A DNA stretch of 8,239 nucleotides from Chloroflexota bacterium (lineage in GTDB: Bacteria > Chloroflexota > Anaerolineae > 4572-78). A program made the position numbers and the translations under genes. Numbering within the stretch: position 1 is the first letter of the stretch; the number at the start of each line of letters is the position of its first letter. Below are positions 1 to 6,277 of the stretch, piece by piece. The stretch covers positions 1 to 8,239 of the forward strand of contig JAJRSQ010000456.1 in assembly GCA_024278725.1 (NCBI GenBank). The letters are read 5' to 3'. The notes below the pieces were generated by a model. That model was not told the origin of the DNA, searched no databases, and saw only the letters and a list, made by a program, of their open reading frames with translations.

Positions 1-86
1 CCTACATTTCCTGCGCAAAGTATTGTTTGTCAAGCGACTTTGCAACAGCCCTGGGCTCAATCCGAATCTAGGGAGAGCTTATGAAA

Positions 87-209
87 TGTCATTGCGAGGC
101 GCGTTTTTTGCGCCGAAGTCGAAGATACCCGAATGGGTGCAATCTCCGCTAACGTTCACTGAAATTGCACCCTTCGGGCATTTTCAACTTCGCTTCGCTC
201 GCAATGACA
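87..209. repeat. 123-bp near-palindromic hairpin element (MITE/REP-like)
   Basis: The ends are a perfect 12-bp inverted repeat: TGTCATTGCGAG at 87-98 and its reverse complement at 198-209. Pairing continues inward: 114-119 with 187-192, 121-126 with 180-185 (one G-T pair), 128-133 with 173-178, and 135-143 with 164-172, with few mismatches and a loop at about 144-163. The left arm carries an extra 15-bp mini-hairpin (GCGC-GTTTTTT-GCGC, 99-113) where the right arm has only five bases (193-197). No ORF and no clear target-site duplication is visible. The 'attgcgag...ctcgcaat' signature resembles short non-coding palindromic repeats found in many copies in several bacterial phyla. It lies 83 nt beyond the ATPase stop, so its transcript would fold into a long hairpin that could protect or end the operon mRNA, but it has no terminal U-run. 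Confidence 0.8.
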
Positions 210-291
210 GCCCCCCTGAATTCCCAAAGACCCATTAATAAATGCGGACATGGCAAAAAAGGCTTCATGCGCCGATTCTTTTACGGTGATT

Positions 292-1845
292 TTACGCGGG
301 TATCCGTTTCTCGCCCGCCATCATCAGCCCCAACTCTTCGATGGTGGTGTCGTCGTTGTTCACAATGCCCATAATTTCCCCGCCGAACATCACCACAATC
401 CGGTCGGAGAGGGCTCGAATTTCGTCCAAATCTTCCGAAATCAGCACGGTTGCCAACCCTTCCGAGCGCTGTTTGAGCAGTTGGGCGTGGATGTATTCCG
501 TCGCGCCGATGTCCACCCCGCGCGTGGGCTGGGCGGCGATGAGCACGCGCGGCTTGCGGCTCAATTCGCGGGCGAGGATGAGCTTCTGGATGTTCCCGCC
601 CGACAGGTTTTTGATGCGCGTTTCTTGGCTGGGGGTTTTGATGTTGAAATCGTGAATCATCTGCCGGGCGTGTTCGGCGATGGTGCGGAAGTTCAGAAAA
701 ATTCCGTTGCTGAAGGGGGCGCGGATATGGTCTTGTAAAATCAGGTTTTCCGCCACGCTGAATTCTTTGATGACACCGTCGTGCATTCGTTCCTCCGGGA
801 TGTATGACAACCCGACTTCGATGCGTTGCGCCGGTGACAGATGGGTCACGTCGTTGCCATCCAAAGAGATGTGCCCCGTTTTCACCCGCCACAACCCGGC
901 GATGGTTTCCGCCAACTGCCGTTGCCCGTTCCCGGACACCCCCGCCACGCCGACGATTTCCCCGCTGCGCACATCAAACGACACATCTTTCAGCACCGGA
1001 TGCCCGTTGCGGTCTACGGCGGTCACGCCCTCAATCCGGAGTCTCACGTCGCCGGGTTCCATCGGCGGACGATACCGTTCCAGTGACACCGGACGCCCGA
1101 CCATCATCGTGGCGAGGTCTTTTTTGGTCGCGCCCGCGGTTGGGCGTGTGCCGATGAGCTTGCCGTCTCGCAACACGGTCACGTAATGGGTGTGGTCAAT
1201 AATTTCATGCAATTTATGGGAGATGAAAATGAGCGCGTGCCCATCCGCCGCCATTTGTTTGAAGATGGCGAACAGGTCTTCCACTTCCTGCGGGGTGAGT
1301 ACCGCCGTCGGTTCATCGAGTACGAGCAACGCCGCGCCGCGATAAAGCGCCTTGATGATTTCCACCCGCTGTTGCTGCCCCACCGCCAAATGCGAAATGG
1401 TGGCATCCGGGTCGATTTCCAGCCCGTAGGTGTCAACCAGCATCAAAATCCGTTCCTTCACCCGGTCAAGGTCTAACAGCGGTTCGCGGGATGACCGCAA
1501 GCCCAATGCGACATTTTCGGTGACGGTGAGATTATCAACCAGCATAAAATGCTGATGGATCATGCCGATGCCGTAGCGGATGGAATCGGCGGGGGAGTGA
1601 ATGTGAATTCGCTCGCCGTTGAGGTAGATTTCGCCCTCGTCCGGCTGGTACAGCCCGTACAGAATTTTCATCAGCGTGCTTTTGCCCGCCCCGTTTTCTC
1701 CCAGCAGGGCGTGAATTTGCCCGGCGGTGACAGTCAAATCAACATGGTCATTGGCAAGCACGCCGGGAAATCGTTTGGTGATTCCGCGCATTTCCAGCGA
1801 TTCAATTCGGGGAAGTCCTGATGGCAACAGTTTTTTCTCGGTCAT
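292..1845 (-). CDS. BMP/Nup-type ABC importer ATP-binding protein (double NBD, 517 aa)
   Basis: This is the energising subunit of the importer, a cytoplasmic protein with two fused nucleotide-binding domains like NupO/YufO and sugar-importer ATPases. NBD1 is complete: Walker A GENGAGKST (49-57), Q-loop Gln98, signature LAVGQQQR (153-160), Walker B LLVLDEP (173-179) and His210. NBD2 is degenerate, as is usual in this family: the P-loop reads GVSGNGQ (302-308) without Lys-Ser/Thr, the signature LSGGN (414-418) is intact, Walker B reads VLIAAQPT (434-441), and Glu471 sits at the H-loop position. One competent ATPase site is therefore expected. I chose ATG at 1845 (MTEKKLL) because homology begins shortly after it; an in-frame ATG at 1908 lies inside a strong hairpin and would add 21 unlikely residues. 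The ribosome-binding site is weak (GGAAA). The gene is last in the operon, 93 nt after the binding protein. The specific substrate is unknown. Confidence 0.95.
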   Translation of the reverse strand: MTEKKLLPSGLPRIESLEMRGITKRFPGVLANDHVDLTVTAGQIHALLGENGAGKSTLMKILYGLYQPDEGEIYLNGERIHIHSPADSIRYGIGMIHQHFMLVDNLTVTENVALGLRSSREPLLDLDRVKERILMLVDTYGLEIDPDATISHLAVGQQQRVEIIKALYRGAALLVLDEPTAVLTPQEVEDLFAIFKQMAADGHALIFISHKLHEIIDHTHYVTVLRDGKLIGTRPTAGATKKDLATMMVGRPVSLERYRPPMEPGDVRLRIEGVTAVDRNGHPVLKDVSFDVRSGEIVGVAGVSGNGQRQLAETIAGLWRVKTGHISLDGNDVTHLSPAQRIEVGLSYIPEERMHDGVIKEFSVAENLILQDHIRAPFSNGIFLNFRTIAEHARQMIHDFNIKTPSQETRIKNLSGGNIQKLILARELSRKPRVLIAAQPTRGVDIGATEYIHAQLLKQRSEGLATVLISEDLDEIRALSDRIVVMFGGEIMGIVNNDDTTIEELGLMMAGEKRIPA

Positions 1846-1867
1846 AAATGGTTTCCAAGTGTGAAAC
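1843..1867 (-). promoter_or_regulatory. Start region of ATPase gene, copy 2 of a shared 25-nt initiation module
   Basis: On the minus strand this reads GTTTCACAC, then 7 nt (TTGGAAA), then CCATTTATG, where ATG is the ATPase start. The first importer gene has the same two 9-mers at the same spacing (6267-6243), with AGGAGT-containing sequence between them instead. The ATPase copy therefore keeps the frame of the module but has only a poor Shine-Dalgarno (GGAAA). Confidence 0.6.
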
Positions 1868-1895
1868 GGGTTCTGGTGGATGGCAATGCCGCGAA

Positions 1896-1923
1896 GCGTG
1901 ACGCCCATCGTGGCGCGTCACGC
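1896..1923 (-). promoter_or_regulatory. Strong intercistronic hairpin between binding-protein and ATPase genes
   Basis: A perfect 9-bp inverted repeat, GCGTGACGC (1896-1904) and GCGTCACGC (1915-1923), can extend by three more pairs (CCA/TGG) past one bulged base to a 3-nt loop. It begins 15 nt after the binding-protein stop codon and ends 50 nt before the ATPase start. No U-run follows in the direction of transcription, so it does not look like an intrinsic terminator. In known importer operons, hairpins at this place (after the binding-protein gene) block 3' exonucleases and raise the level of the upstream mRNA; that role here is inference. Confidence 0.7.
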
Positions 1924-1938
1924 CTCACGGGTACAAAA

Positions 1939-3999
1939 TTATTCGATGGGGATGGTGATTTTGCCGCTGATGATGTCCGCTTCGGCTTGTTTCGCCGCGG
2001 CGACCGCATCTGCGGGCAAGTTGTCGGCGTAAATCATGGTCTGTCCGCCGTTTGCCAGCGTGAGCTGCAACACTTTCCCGCCAGGTTCTCCGGCTTGATT
2101 CAATTTAATCATTTCGAGCAGGGTGGCGCGCCAGTCGTACAGGTCGGTTGCCACCACGGTGCTGGGGGCGAGCGGGCTTTGGTCGGATTGGATGCCCAAC
2201 CACGGGATGCCTTTGTCTTTCGCCACGCCAATGGCGCCGACGACCTGCTGGGCGGAGCCGGTGAGCACGTCCGCGCCGGCTTGGATGTGGGTGTTGGCGG
2301 CTTCGGCGGCGAGGGAGGTGTCGCCGAATGAGCCGGTGAATGAAACGTTGACCTGAATGTTGGGGTCAACGGCTTTCACGCCCGCCAAAAAGCCGTCGAT
2401 GTGCAGTTTGGCGTCGCCGGCGTTGACCGGACCCACCACCCCGATGATGCCCGATTTGGTGAGGTGCGCTGCCAGCACGCCGCTCACGTAGCCACCCTGT
2501 TCGGCGCGGGGTTCATAGGCGAAGACGTTGGTGACGCCTTCATCTGCGCCGGTGTTGGTGGTGGTTCCCCATGCAAAGCTGGTGTCGGGGAAGTCGGGGG
2601 CAATTTCAAAGAGGGATGTGCCGTATTGCGCGCCGTGGGCGATGACCAGATTGTACCCTTCCGCGGCGTAATCGCGGATGGCGGCGGCGGCGTCGGTGAC
2701 GTTGAACATATTTTCAGAGTAGGCGATTTCCAGTTTATCTTCGCCAACCACGTCTTGAATTTGCTTGAGTGAATCGTACAACGATTGGCTCCACGCCAAA
2801 TCGGTGGTGGTGCTGGGCATGACAATCGCCACCCGCACGGGGTCGAAGGTGTAGTCGAGGGCGTCGGTGGCGGACATGTCCGTGCCGGTGTCCGAGGCGC
2901 TCATTTCACCGGGGTTGAAGGGGTCGAGTTTCCCGGCGATGATGTCCGCTTCGGCTTGTTTTGCCGCTGCGAGCGCATCCGCGTCCAGCCCGTCCGAGAA
3001 TCGCATTTGCAGACCGCCATTTTCCAGCGTGAGCGAATATACTTCGCCGCCCATTGTGCCGGCATTGTGTTTTTCCATCATATCGCGCAGAGTTGGCGTC
3101 CAGTCGTAATATTGCGTGGCGACGACAATGTCGGCCGCGAGCGAGCTTTGGTCAGCCTGCGTGCCCATCCACAGCACACCCTTTTCTTTCGCCACGCCAA
3201 TGGCGCCGACGACCTGCTGGGCGGAGCCGGTGAGCACGTCCGCACCGGCTTGAATGTGGGTGTTGGCGGCTTCAGCTGCAAGAGAGGTATCGCCGAATGA
3301 GCCGGTGTATGACACGTTGACGGTGATGTCGGGGTTGGCGTATTTCGCCCCGGCGACAAAGCCGTCGATGTACAATTTCGCATCACCTGCTTCCACCGGA
3401 CCGACCACGCCGACCACGTTCGATTTGGTCAGGTTGGCGGCGAGCACGCCGTTGACGAAGCCGCCCTGTTCGGCGCGGGCTTCATAGGCGAAGACGTTGG
3501 TCAGCCCCTGGTCTGCGCCGGTGTCGGTGGCGGTTCCCCATGCAAAACTGGTATCGGGGAAGTCGGGGGCGATTTCAAACAAGGAAGTGCCGTACTGCGT
3601 GCCGTGCGCAATCACCAAATCGTAGCCGTTGGCGGCATAGTCGCGGATGGCGGCGGCGGCATCGGTGACGTTGAACATCCCTTCGGAATATACAATTTCC
3701 ATGGCGCTTTCACCACCGAGTTCATCCTGCAAGCGCACCAGCGAATCATAAATCGATTCACCCCATGCCATATCGGTGATGGGGCTGGGCAAAACCAGTG
3801 CGACCCGGAATTTTTCAGTGGCGGCAGGCGCGGGCGCTTCCTCTTTGGCGGGCGCTTCAGTCGGTTCCGCTTGCGCCGGAGCCTTGGTGGGTTCTGCTTG
3901 CGCCGGGGCTTCGGTGGGGGCAGGGGTGCTATTGCATTGTGCCGCCAACAATCCCAGCGCCAGCAAGGCTATCAGTAACCAGCTAAATCTCTTCATCAT
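1939..3999 (-). CDS. Lipoprotein with two tandem BMP-family substrate-binding domains (686 aa)
   Basis: This is the ligand-capturing subunit of the importer. The N-terminus is a lipoprotein signal: MMKR, a hydrophobic core (5-19), then a LLAAQC lipobox with Cys22; Gln at -1 is atypical. Residues 23-60 form an Ala/Pro/Glu/Thr tether with a duplicated 9-mer. Two BMP (PF02608, PnrA/TmpC/NupN-like) domains follow, about residues 64-357 and 388-680, joined by an acidic Ser/Thr linker (358-387). Single-domain relatives are usually 330-380 residues, so this protein is about double length. Both domains keep TD(M/L)AW near the start, MFNVTDAAAA, FEIAPDFPDTSFAWGT, AEQGG and TGSFGD; residues 232-271 and 555-594 are identical. 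Aspartate followed by Trp could hold a nucleobase or another ring, but the ligand is not determined. The start is ATG 3999 with GAGGAG 6 nt upstream; the second ATG is equally placed. An in-frame TAA lies just upstream. Confidence 0.95.
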   Translation of the reverse strand: MMKRFSWLLIALLALGLLAAQCNSTPAPTEAPAQAEPTKAPAQAEPTEAPAKEEAPAPAATEKFRVALVLPSPITDMAWGESIYDSLVRLQDELGGESAMEIVYSEGMFNVTDAAAAIRDYAANGYDLVIAHGTQYGTSLFEIAPDFPDTSFAWGTATDTGADQGLTNVFAYEARAEQGGFVNGVLAANLTKSNVVGVVGPVEAGDAKLYIDGFVAGAKYANPDITVNVSYTGSFGDTSLAAEAANTHIQAGADVLTGSAQQVVGAIGVAKEKGVLWMGTQADQSSLAADIVVATQYYDWTPTLRDMMEKHNAGTMGGEVYSLTLENGGLQMRFSDGLDADALAAAKQAEADIIAGKLDPFNPGEMSASDTGTDMSATDALDYTFDPVRVAIVMPSTTTDLAWSQSLYDSLKQIQDVVGEDKLEIAYSENMFNVTDAAAAIRDYAAEGYNLVIAHGAQYGTSLFEIAPDFPDTSFAWGTTTNTGADEGVTNVFAYEPRAEQGGYVSGVLAAHLTKSGIIGVVGPVNAGDAKLHIDGFLAGVKAVDPNIQVNVSFTGSFGDTSLAAEAANTHIQAGADVLTGSAQQVVGAIGVAKDKGIPWLGIQSDQSPLAPSTVVATDLYDWRATLLEMIKLNQAGEPGGKVLQLTLANGGQTMIYADNLPADAVAAAKQAEADIISGKITIPIE
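1960..2838 (-). repeat. BMP domain 2, downstream copy of an internal duplication
   Basis: This encodes residues about 388-680 of the lipoprotein. It aligns with the first domain at an offset of 323 codons (969 bp), with a single one-codon gap near residues 95-98. DNA at 2216-2274 is identical to 3185-3243 over 59 nt, including third codon positions, while flanking parts differ at many silent sites. Confidence 0.92.
2929..3810 (-). repeat. BMP domain 1, upstream copy of an internal duplication
   Basis: This encodes residues about 64-357 of the lipoprotein, the membrane-proximal copy next to the tether. Compared with domain 2, it differs mainly in the N-terminal strand (LPSPITDMAWGES versus MPSTTTDLAWSQS), around residues 94-100, and in the region after residue 272 that lines the domain end. 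This leaves room for different ligand preferences. Confidence 0.92.
3856..3909 (-). repeat. Tandem 27-bp (9-residue) repeat in the lipoprotein tether
   Basis: Residues 31-48 are APAQAEPTK followed by APAQAEPTE, flanked by related APTE and APAKEE units. Such Ala/Pro/Glu-rich stretches are common flexible tethers between a lipid-anchored Cys and a binding domain. Copy number may vary between strains by slippage. Confidence 0.85.
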
Positions 4000-4005
4000 T
4001 CGTTT

Positions 4006-4011
4006 CTCCTC
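4006..4011 (-). promoter_or_regulatory. Ribosome-binding site of the binding-protein gene
   Basis: GAGGAG on the minus strand lies 6 nt before the ATG at 3999 and 9 nt before the second ATG at 3996. It supports the lipoprotein start. Confidence 0.75.
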
Positions 4012-4056
4012 AATGTTTTAAAAAATTGGTGGTTGATAATTTTTTTGTGTGGGATT

Positions 4057-4065
4057 TCACCTCCT
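4057..4065 (-). promoter_or_regulatory. Orphan near-perfect Shine-Dalgarno sequence (AGGAGGTGA)
   Basis: On the minus strand, AGGAGGTGA matches the 16S anti-Shine-Dalgarno over nine bases. It lies 9 nt after the permease 2 stop, but no ATG, GTG or TTG occurs at a usable distance downstream. The binding-protein start is 57 nt away and has its own GAGGAG. The 75-nt gap (4000-4074) is otherwise A/T-rich and codes for nothing I can support. The site may bind idle 30S subunits and protect the downstream mRNA, as described for the STAB-SD of Bacillus thuringiensis cry3A, or be a leftover from a lost gene. Confidence 0.55.
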
Positions 4066-4074
4066 GATAGGGCA

Positions 4075-5040
4075 TTAATTTTCACCGCGCTCAAAAGGTT
4101 TACTGAGCGCAGCCGGTTGTAATGAGCGTTTGAAGGGGACTGCCAGCACAATGATGGTCAGCAAATAGGGGAGCATCACCGCCATATCTGACGGGATGTT
4201 CAGCCCCAACACCTGTACCCACAATTGCAGGGCGTTAATCAGGCTGAATAACAACGCCCCGGCGAGCACCCCGAAGGGAGTCCAACTACCGAAATAGACC
4301 AGCGCCACGGCGATGAAGCCCATACCGTTGGTCATATTTTCTTGAAAAATGTTGAGCAGGGCGATGGACAACGACGCGCCGGCGATGCCCGCCAGCACAC
4401 CGCCCAGCGTGACGGTTGCATAGCGCACCCGCGCCACGCTGATGCCCAACGTGTCGGCGGCTTGGGGGTTTTGCCCCACCGAGCGGATATTCAGCCCCCA
4501 GGTGGTTTTGTTCAGCACCCACCATGCCACCGGCACAAGCGCGAATGCGGCATACACCATCAAATTGTAGCCGAAGAAAATCTGCCCCACGATTGGAATG
4601 TTACCGGCGCAAAAATCGGACTGGATGCCGAGACCGGACAGGCAGCCGTTCAATTCGGGGAAGCCGGAGACGCCTTCCACTGTGCCGAGCGTGGTTTTGA
4701 AAAGGAGGCTCGACGCGCCCAGCCCGAACATGAACAGCCCAATCCCGCTGATGCCCTGTTCGGCTTGCAGGGTGATGCTGACGAATGCCATTGCCAGCCC
4801 CAACGCGCCGCCCATCACTGCTGCTGCCAGCACACCGAAAAACAGATTGCCGGTTTGAAAAACGACGTAAAATCCGGCGTATGCGCCCATCAGAATGATG
4901 CCTTCCACGCCCAAATTGAGGACGCCGGAACGCTGCCCGAAAGTTTCGCCGATGGCGGCGTAAAGGTAGGGCGTTGCCAGCCGGATGCCGGAGTGGATGA
5001 TTCCCACCAGAATTGCGGTTAAACTTAACCCTTCATTCAT
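4075..5040 (-). CDS. ABC importer permease 2 (NupQ/YufQ-like, BPD_transp_2, 321 aa)
   Basis: This is an integral membrane channel subunit, the partner of permease 1. Hydrophobic segments alternate along the whole length, about 8-10 by eye. The N-terminal signature GQRSGVLNLGVEGIILMG (35-52) and the cytoplasmic ATPase-contact loop GLNIRSVGQNPQAADTLGIS (182-201) are typical of PF02653 permeases of the nucleoside/simple-sugar class. The length is close to the family norm. The loop around residues 128-152 is longer than I expect and has two cysteines (Cys133, Cys144), which could form an external disulfide. The start ATG at 5040 overlaps the permease 1 stop in an ATGA (5037-5040), with GAGGTG just upstream inside that gene, so the two permeases are translationally coupled and probably made 1:1. 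Confidence 0.95.
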   Translation of the reverse strand: MNEGLSLTAILVGIIHSGIRLATPYLYAAIGETFGQRSGVLNLGVEGIILMGAYAGFYVVFQTGNLFFGVLAAAVMGGALGLAMAFVSITLQAEQGISGIGLFMFGLGASSLLFKTTLGTVEGVSGFPELNGCLSGLGIQSDFCAGNIPIVGQIFFGYNLMVYAAFALVPVAWWVLNKTTWGLNIRSVGQNPQAADTLGISVARVRYATVTLGGVLAGIAGASLSIALLNIFQENMTNGMGFIAVALVYFGSWTPFGVLAGALLFSLINALQLWVQVLGLNIPSDMAVMLPYLLTIIVLAVPFKRSLQPAALSKPFERGEN

Positions 5041-6245
5041 ACGGACACCTCGGTTTCGGATGCGTTGGAATTGTTGGTTGAAACACGTCGGTTGGCGCGA
5101 CGGCGCGACCAGATTTCGCTGCTGACCACGAACAGCACCACCAGCCCCAGTACCGCCGTCACCATCACTTGCGGAATTTGAACCGCCCGCTGCATTTTAT
5201 CGCCGCCCACCAGCAACCCGCCGAATAAAATGGAGGAGGGAATTGCGCCCAGCGGATGAAGTTTGCCGAACAGCGCCGCCACGATGCCCGAAAAACCGTA
5301 TCCGGCGGAGACCGCCAGCGGCTCGAACATGCGGTGATGCAGCCCCAAAATTTCCACTGCGCCCGCCATTCCGGCGAGCGCCCCGCTCAAACCCATCGAA
5401 AGGACGACATAGCGGTCAACATTGATGCCGGCATAGCGTGAAGCCGCCGGGTTGATGCCCACGGCTCGGATGCGGTAACCGATGGTGGTGCGCCACAGGA
5501 AAATATAGACCAGCACTGCCATCACAATGGCGATGAGCAATCCGACGTGCAGGCGGGTCGGTTCCACAAAAAGCCCGTATAATTGCGCCTGAAAGCCGGT
5601 CAGCCCCAAATCTTTCGCGCGTTCCGTGAAACCCAGCGCCTTCGCAATGTCGGTGAAACGGGGCAAATCGAGGCTTCGAGGCAGCCGTGCCGATTGGGGA
5701 ATGTTTGTGCCGGCGGCGAGTTCGGCGGGGTCAATCATCGGTCCCCGCAGTAAATAATACCCGATTTGAATGGCAATTTGGTTCATCATCACCGTGCTGA
5801 GAATCTCATTCACGCTGAGCTTTGCCTTCAAATAACCGGGAATTGCGCCCCAGAATCCGCCCATCAGCGTGCCGCCCAGCAGGGCGATGATGATGGTTAT
5901 CCAGCCCGGCAATCTTTCCCCGATGGTCAGCCCCAGCCAAGTGGTGAAGAGCGCGCCGACAATCAACTGCCCTTCCGCGCCGATGTTGATGACTCCGCCC
6001 CGGAAGGCGATGGCGATGCCCAAGCCGACCAAAAGCAGCGGCGTGGCTTTCACCAGCGTGTCTGCCAGACCGTTTTTGTTGGTGAAGGCACCGGAAAACA
6101 TAGCGGAATATGCTTCTACCGGATTTTTTTGCAGCAGGAGAAGAATCAACGCTCCCACTAGCAGTGCGCCGGTGACGGCAACCAGTGGGAGGAGTGCAGA
6201 AACAATCTTTCCTGAGGCGAACGATGATATCAGGCGCTTTGGCAT
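5037..6245 (-). CDS. ABC importer permease 1 (NupP/YufP-like, BPD_transp_2, 402 aa)
   Basis: This is a membrane channel subunit and the first gene of the importer operon. It has a short basic N-terminus, a first membrane segment at 15-38, the signature FRGGVINIGAEGQLIVGA (81-98), and the ATPase-contact loop IGYRIRAVGINPAASRYAGI (255-274), followed by further membrane segments to about 376 and a basic, polar tail. It is longer than the roughly 350 residues usual for YufP relatives. The extra length is mostly a polar stretch at about 171-232 between membrane segments, plus the tail. I chose ATG 6245 (MPKRLIS) because AGGAGT lies 7 nt before it; the longer reading from 6293 would add 16 residues of leader sequence and has no such site. 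A promoter and a structured leader lie just upstream. Confidence 0.94.
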   Translation of the reverse strand: MPKRLISSFASGKIVSALLPLVAVTGALLVGALILLLLQKNPVEAYSAMFSGAFTNKNGLADTLVKATPLLLVGLGIAIAFRGGVINIGAEGQLIVGALFTTWLGLTIGERLPGWITIIIALLGGTLMGGFWGAIPGYLKAKLSVNEILSTVMMNQIAIQIGYYLLRGPMIDPAELAAGTNIPQSARLPRSLDLPRFTDIAKALGFTERAKDLGLTGFQAQLYGLFVEPTRLHVGLLIAIVMAVLVYIFLWRTTIGYRIRAVGINPAASRYAGINVDRYVVLSMGLSGALAGMAGAVEILGLHHRMFEPLAVSAGYGFSGIVAALFGKLHPLGAIPSSILFGGLLVGGDKMQRAVQIPQVMVTAVLGLVVLFVVSSEIWSRRRANRRVSTNNSNASETEVSV

Positions 6246-6267
6246 AAATGGGACTCCTGTGTGAAAC
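6243..6267 (-). promoter_or_regulatory. Start region of permease 1, copy 1 of a shared 25-nt initiation module
   Basis: The minus strand reads GTTTCACAC, then 7 nt (AGGAGTC), then CCATTTATG. AGGAGT (6258-6253) is a good Shine-Dalgarno and fixes the permease start at 6245. The two flanking 9-mers recur at 1867-1843 before the ATPase gene at the same spacing. Confidence 0.7.
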
Positions 6268-6277
6268 AGAGATGAAT

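Noticed and set aside
15..43. Inverted repeat GCAAAGT/ACTTTGC (15-21 and 37-43) enclosing a minus-strand TTGACA (33-28), possibly a promoter-operator.
   Set aside because: No acceptable -10 lies 16-18 nt downstream, and the gene it might serve is outside the window. A 7-bp repeat alone is weak.
244..291. Possible intrinsic terminator just after the ATPase stop, around the T-run in the minus-strand reading of 250-270.
   Set aside because: The GGC-AAAAAA-GGC sequence is a direct, not inverted, repeat, and no stable stem precedes the T-run.
1846..1908. Longer ATPase reading from ATG 1908, adding 21 residues.
   Set aside because: That ATG lies in the loop region of the strong hairpin, the added residues do not fit the family, and the shared initiation module points to 1845.
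4342..5022. Long plus-strand open frame (226 codons) opposite permease 2, and similar plus-strand frames at 250-738, 1861-2331, 6248-6943 and 7269-7994.
   Set aside because: They lie antisense to genes with clear family motifs, have His/Gln/Arg/Pro-rich compositions expected from the complement of GC-rich coding DNA, and match no family I recognise.
6243..6267. TTTCACACAGGA before permease 1 resembles the lacZ leader found in cloning vectors.
   Set aside because: The match is only 12 nt and contains a common Shine-Dalgarno. Surrounding sequence is unlike lac, and a related module occurs before the ATPase gene, so vector contamination is not supported.
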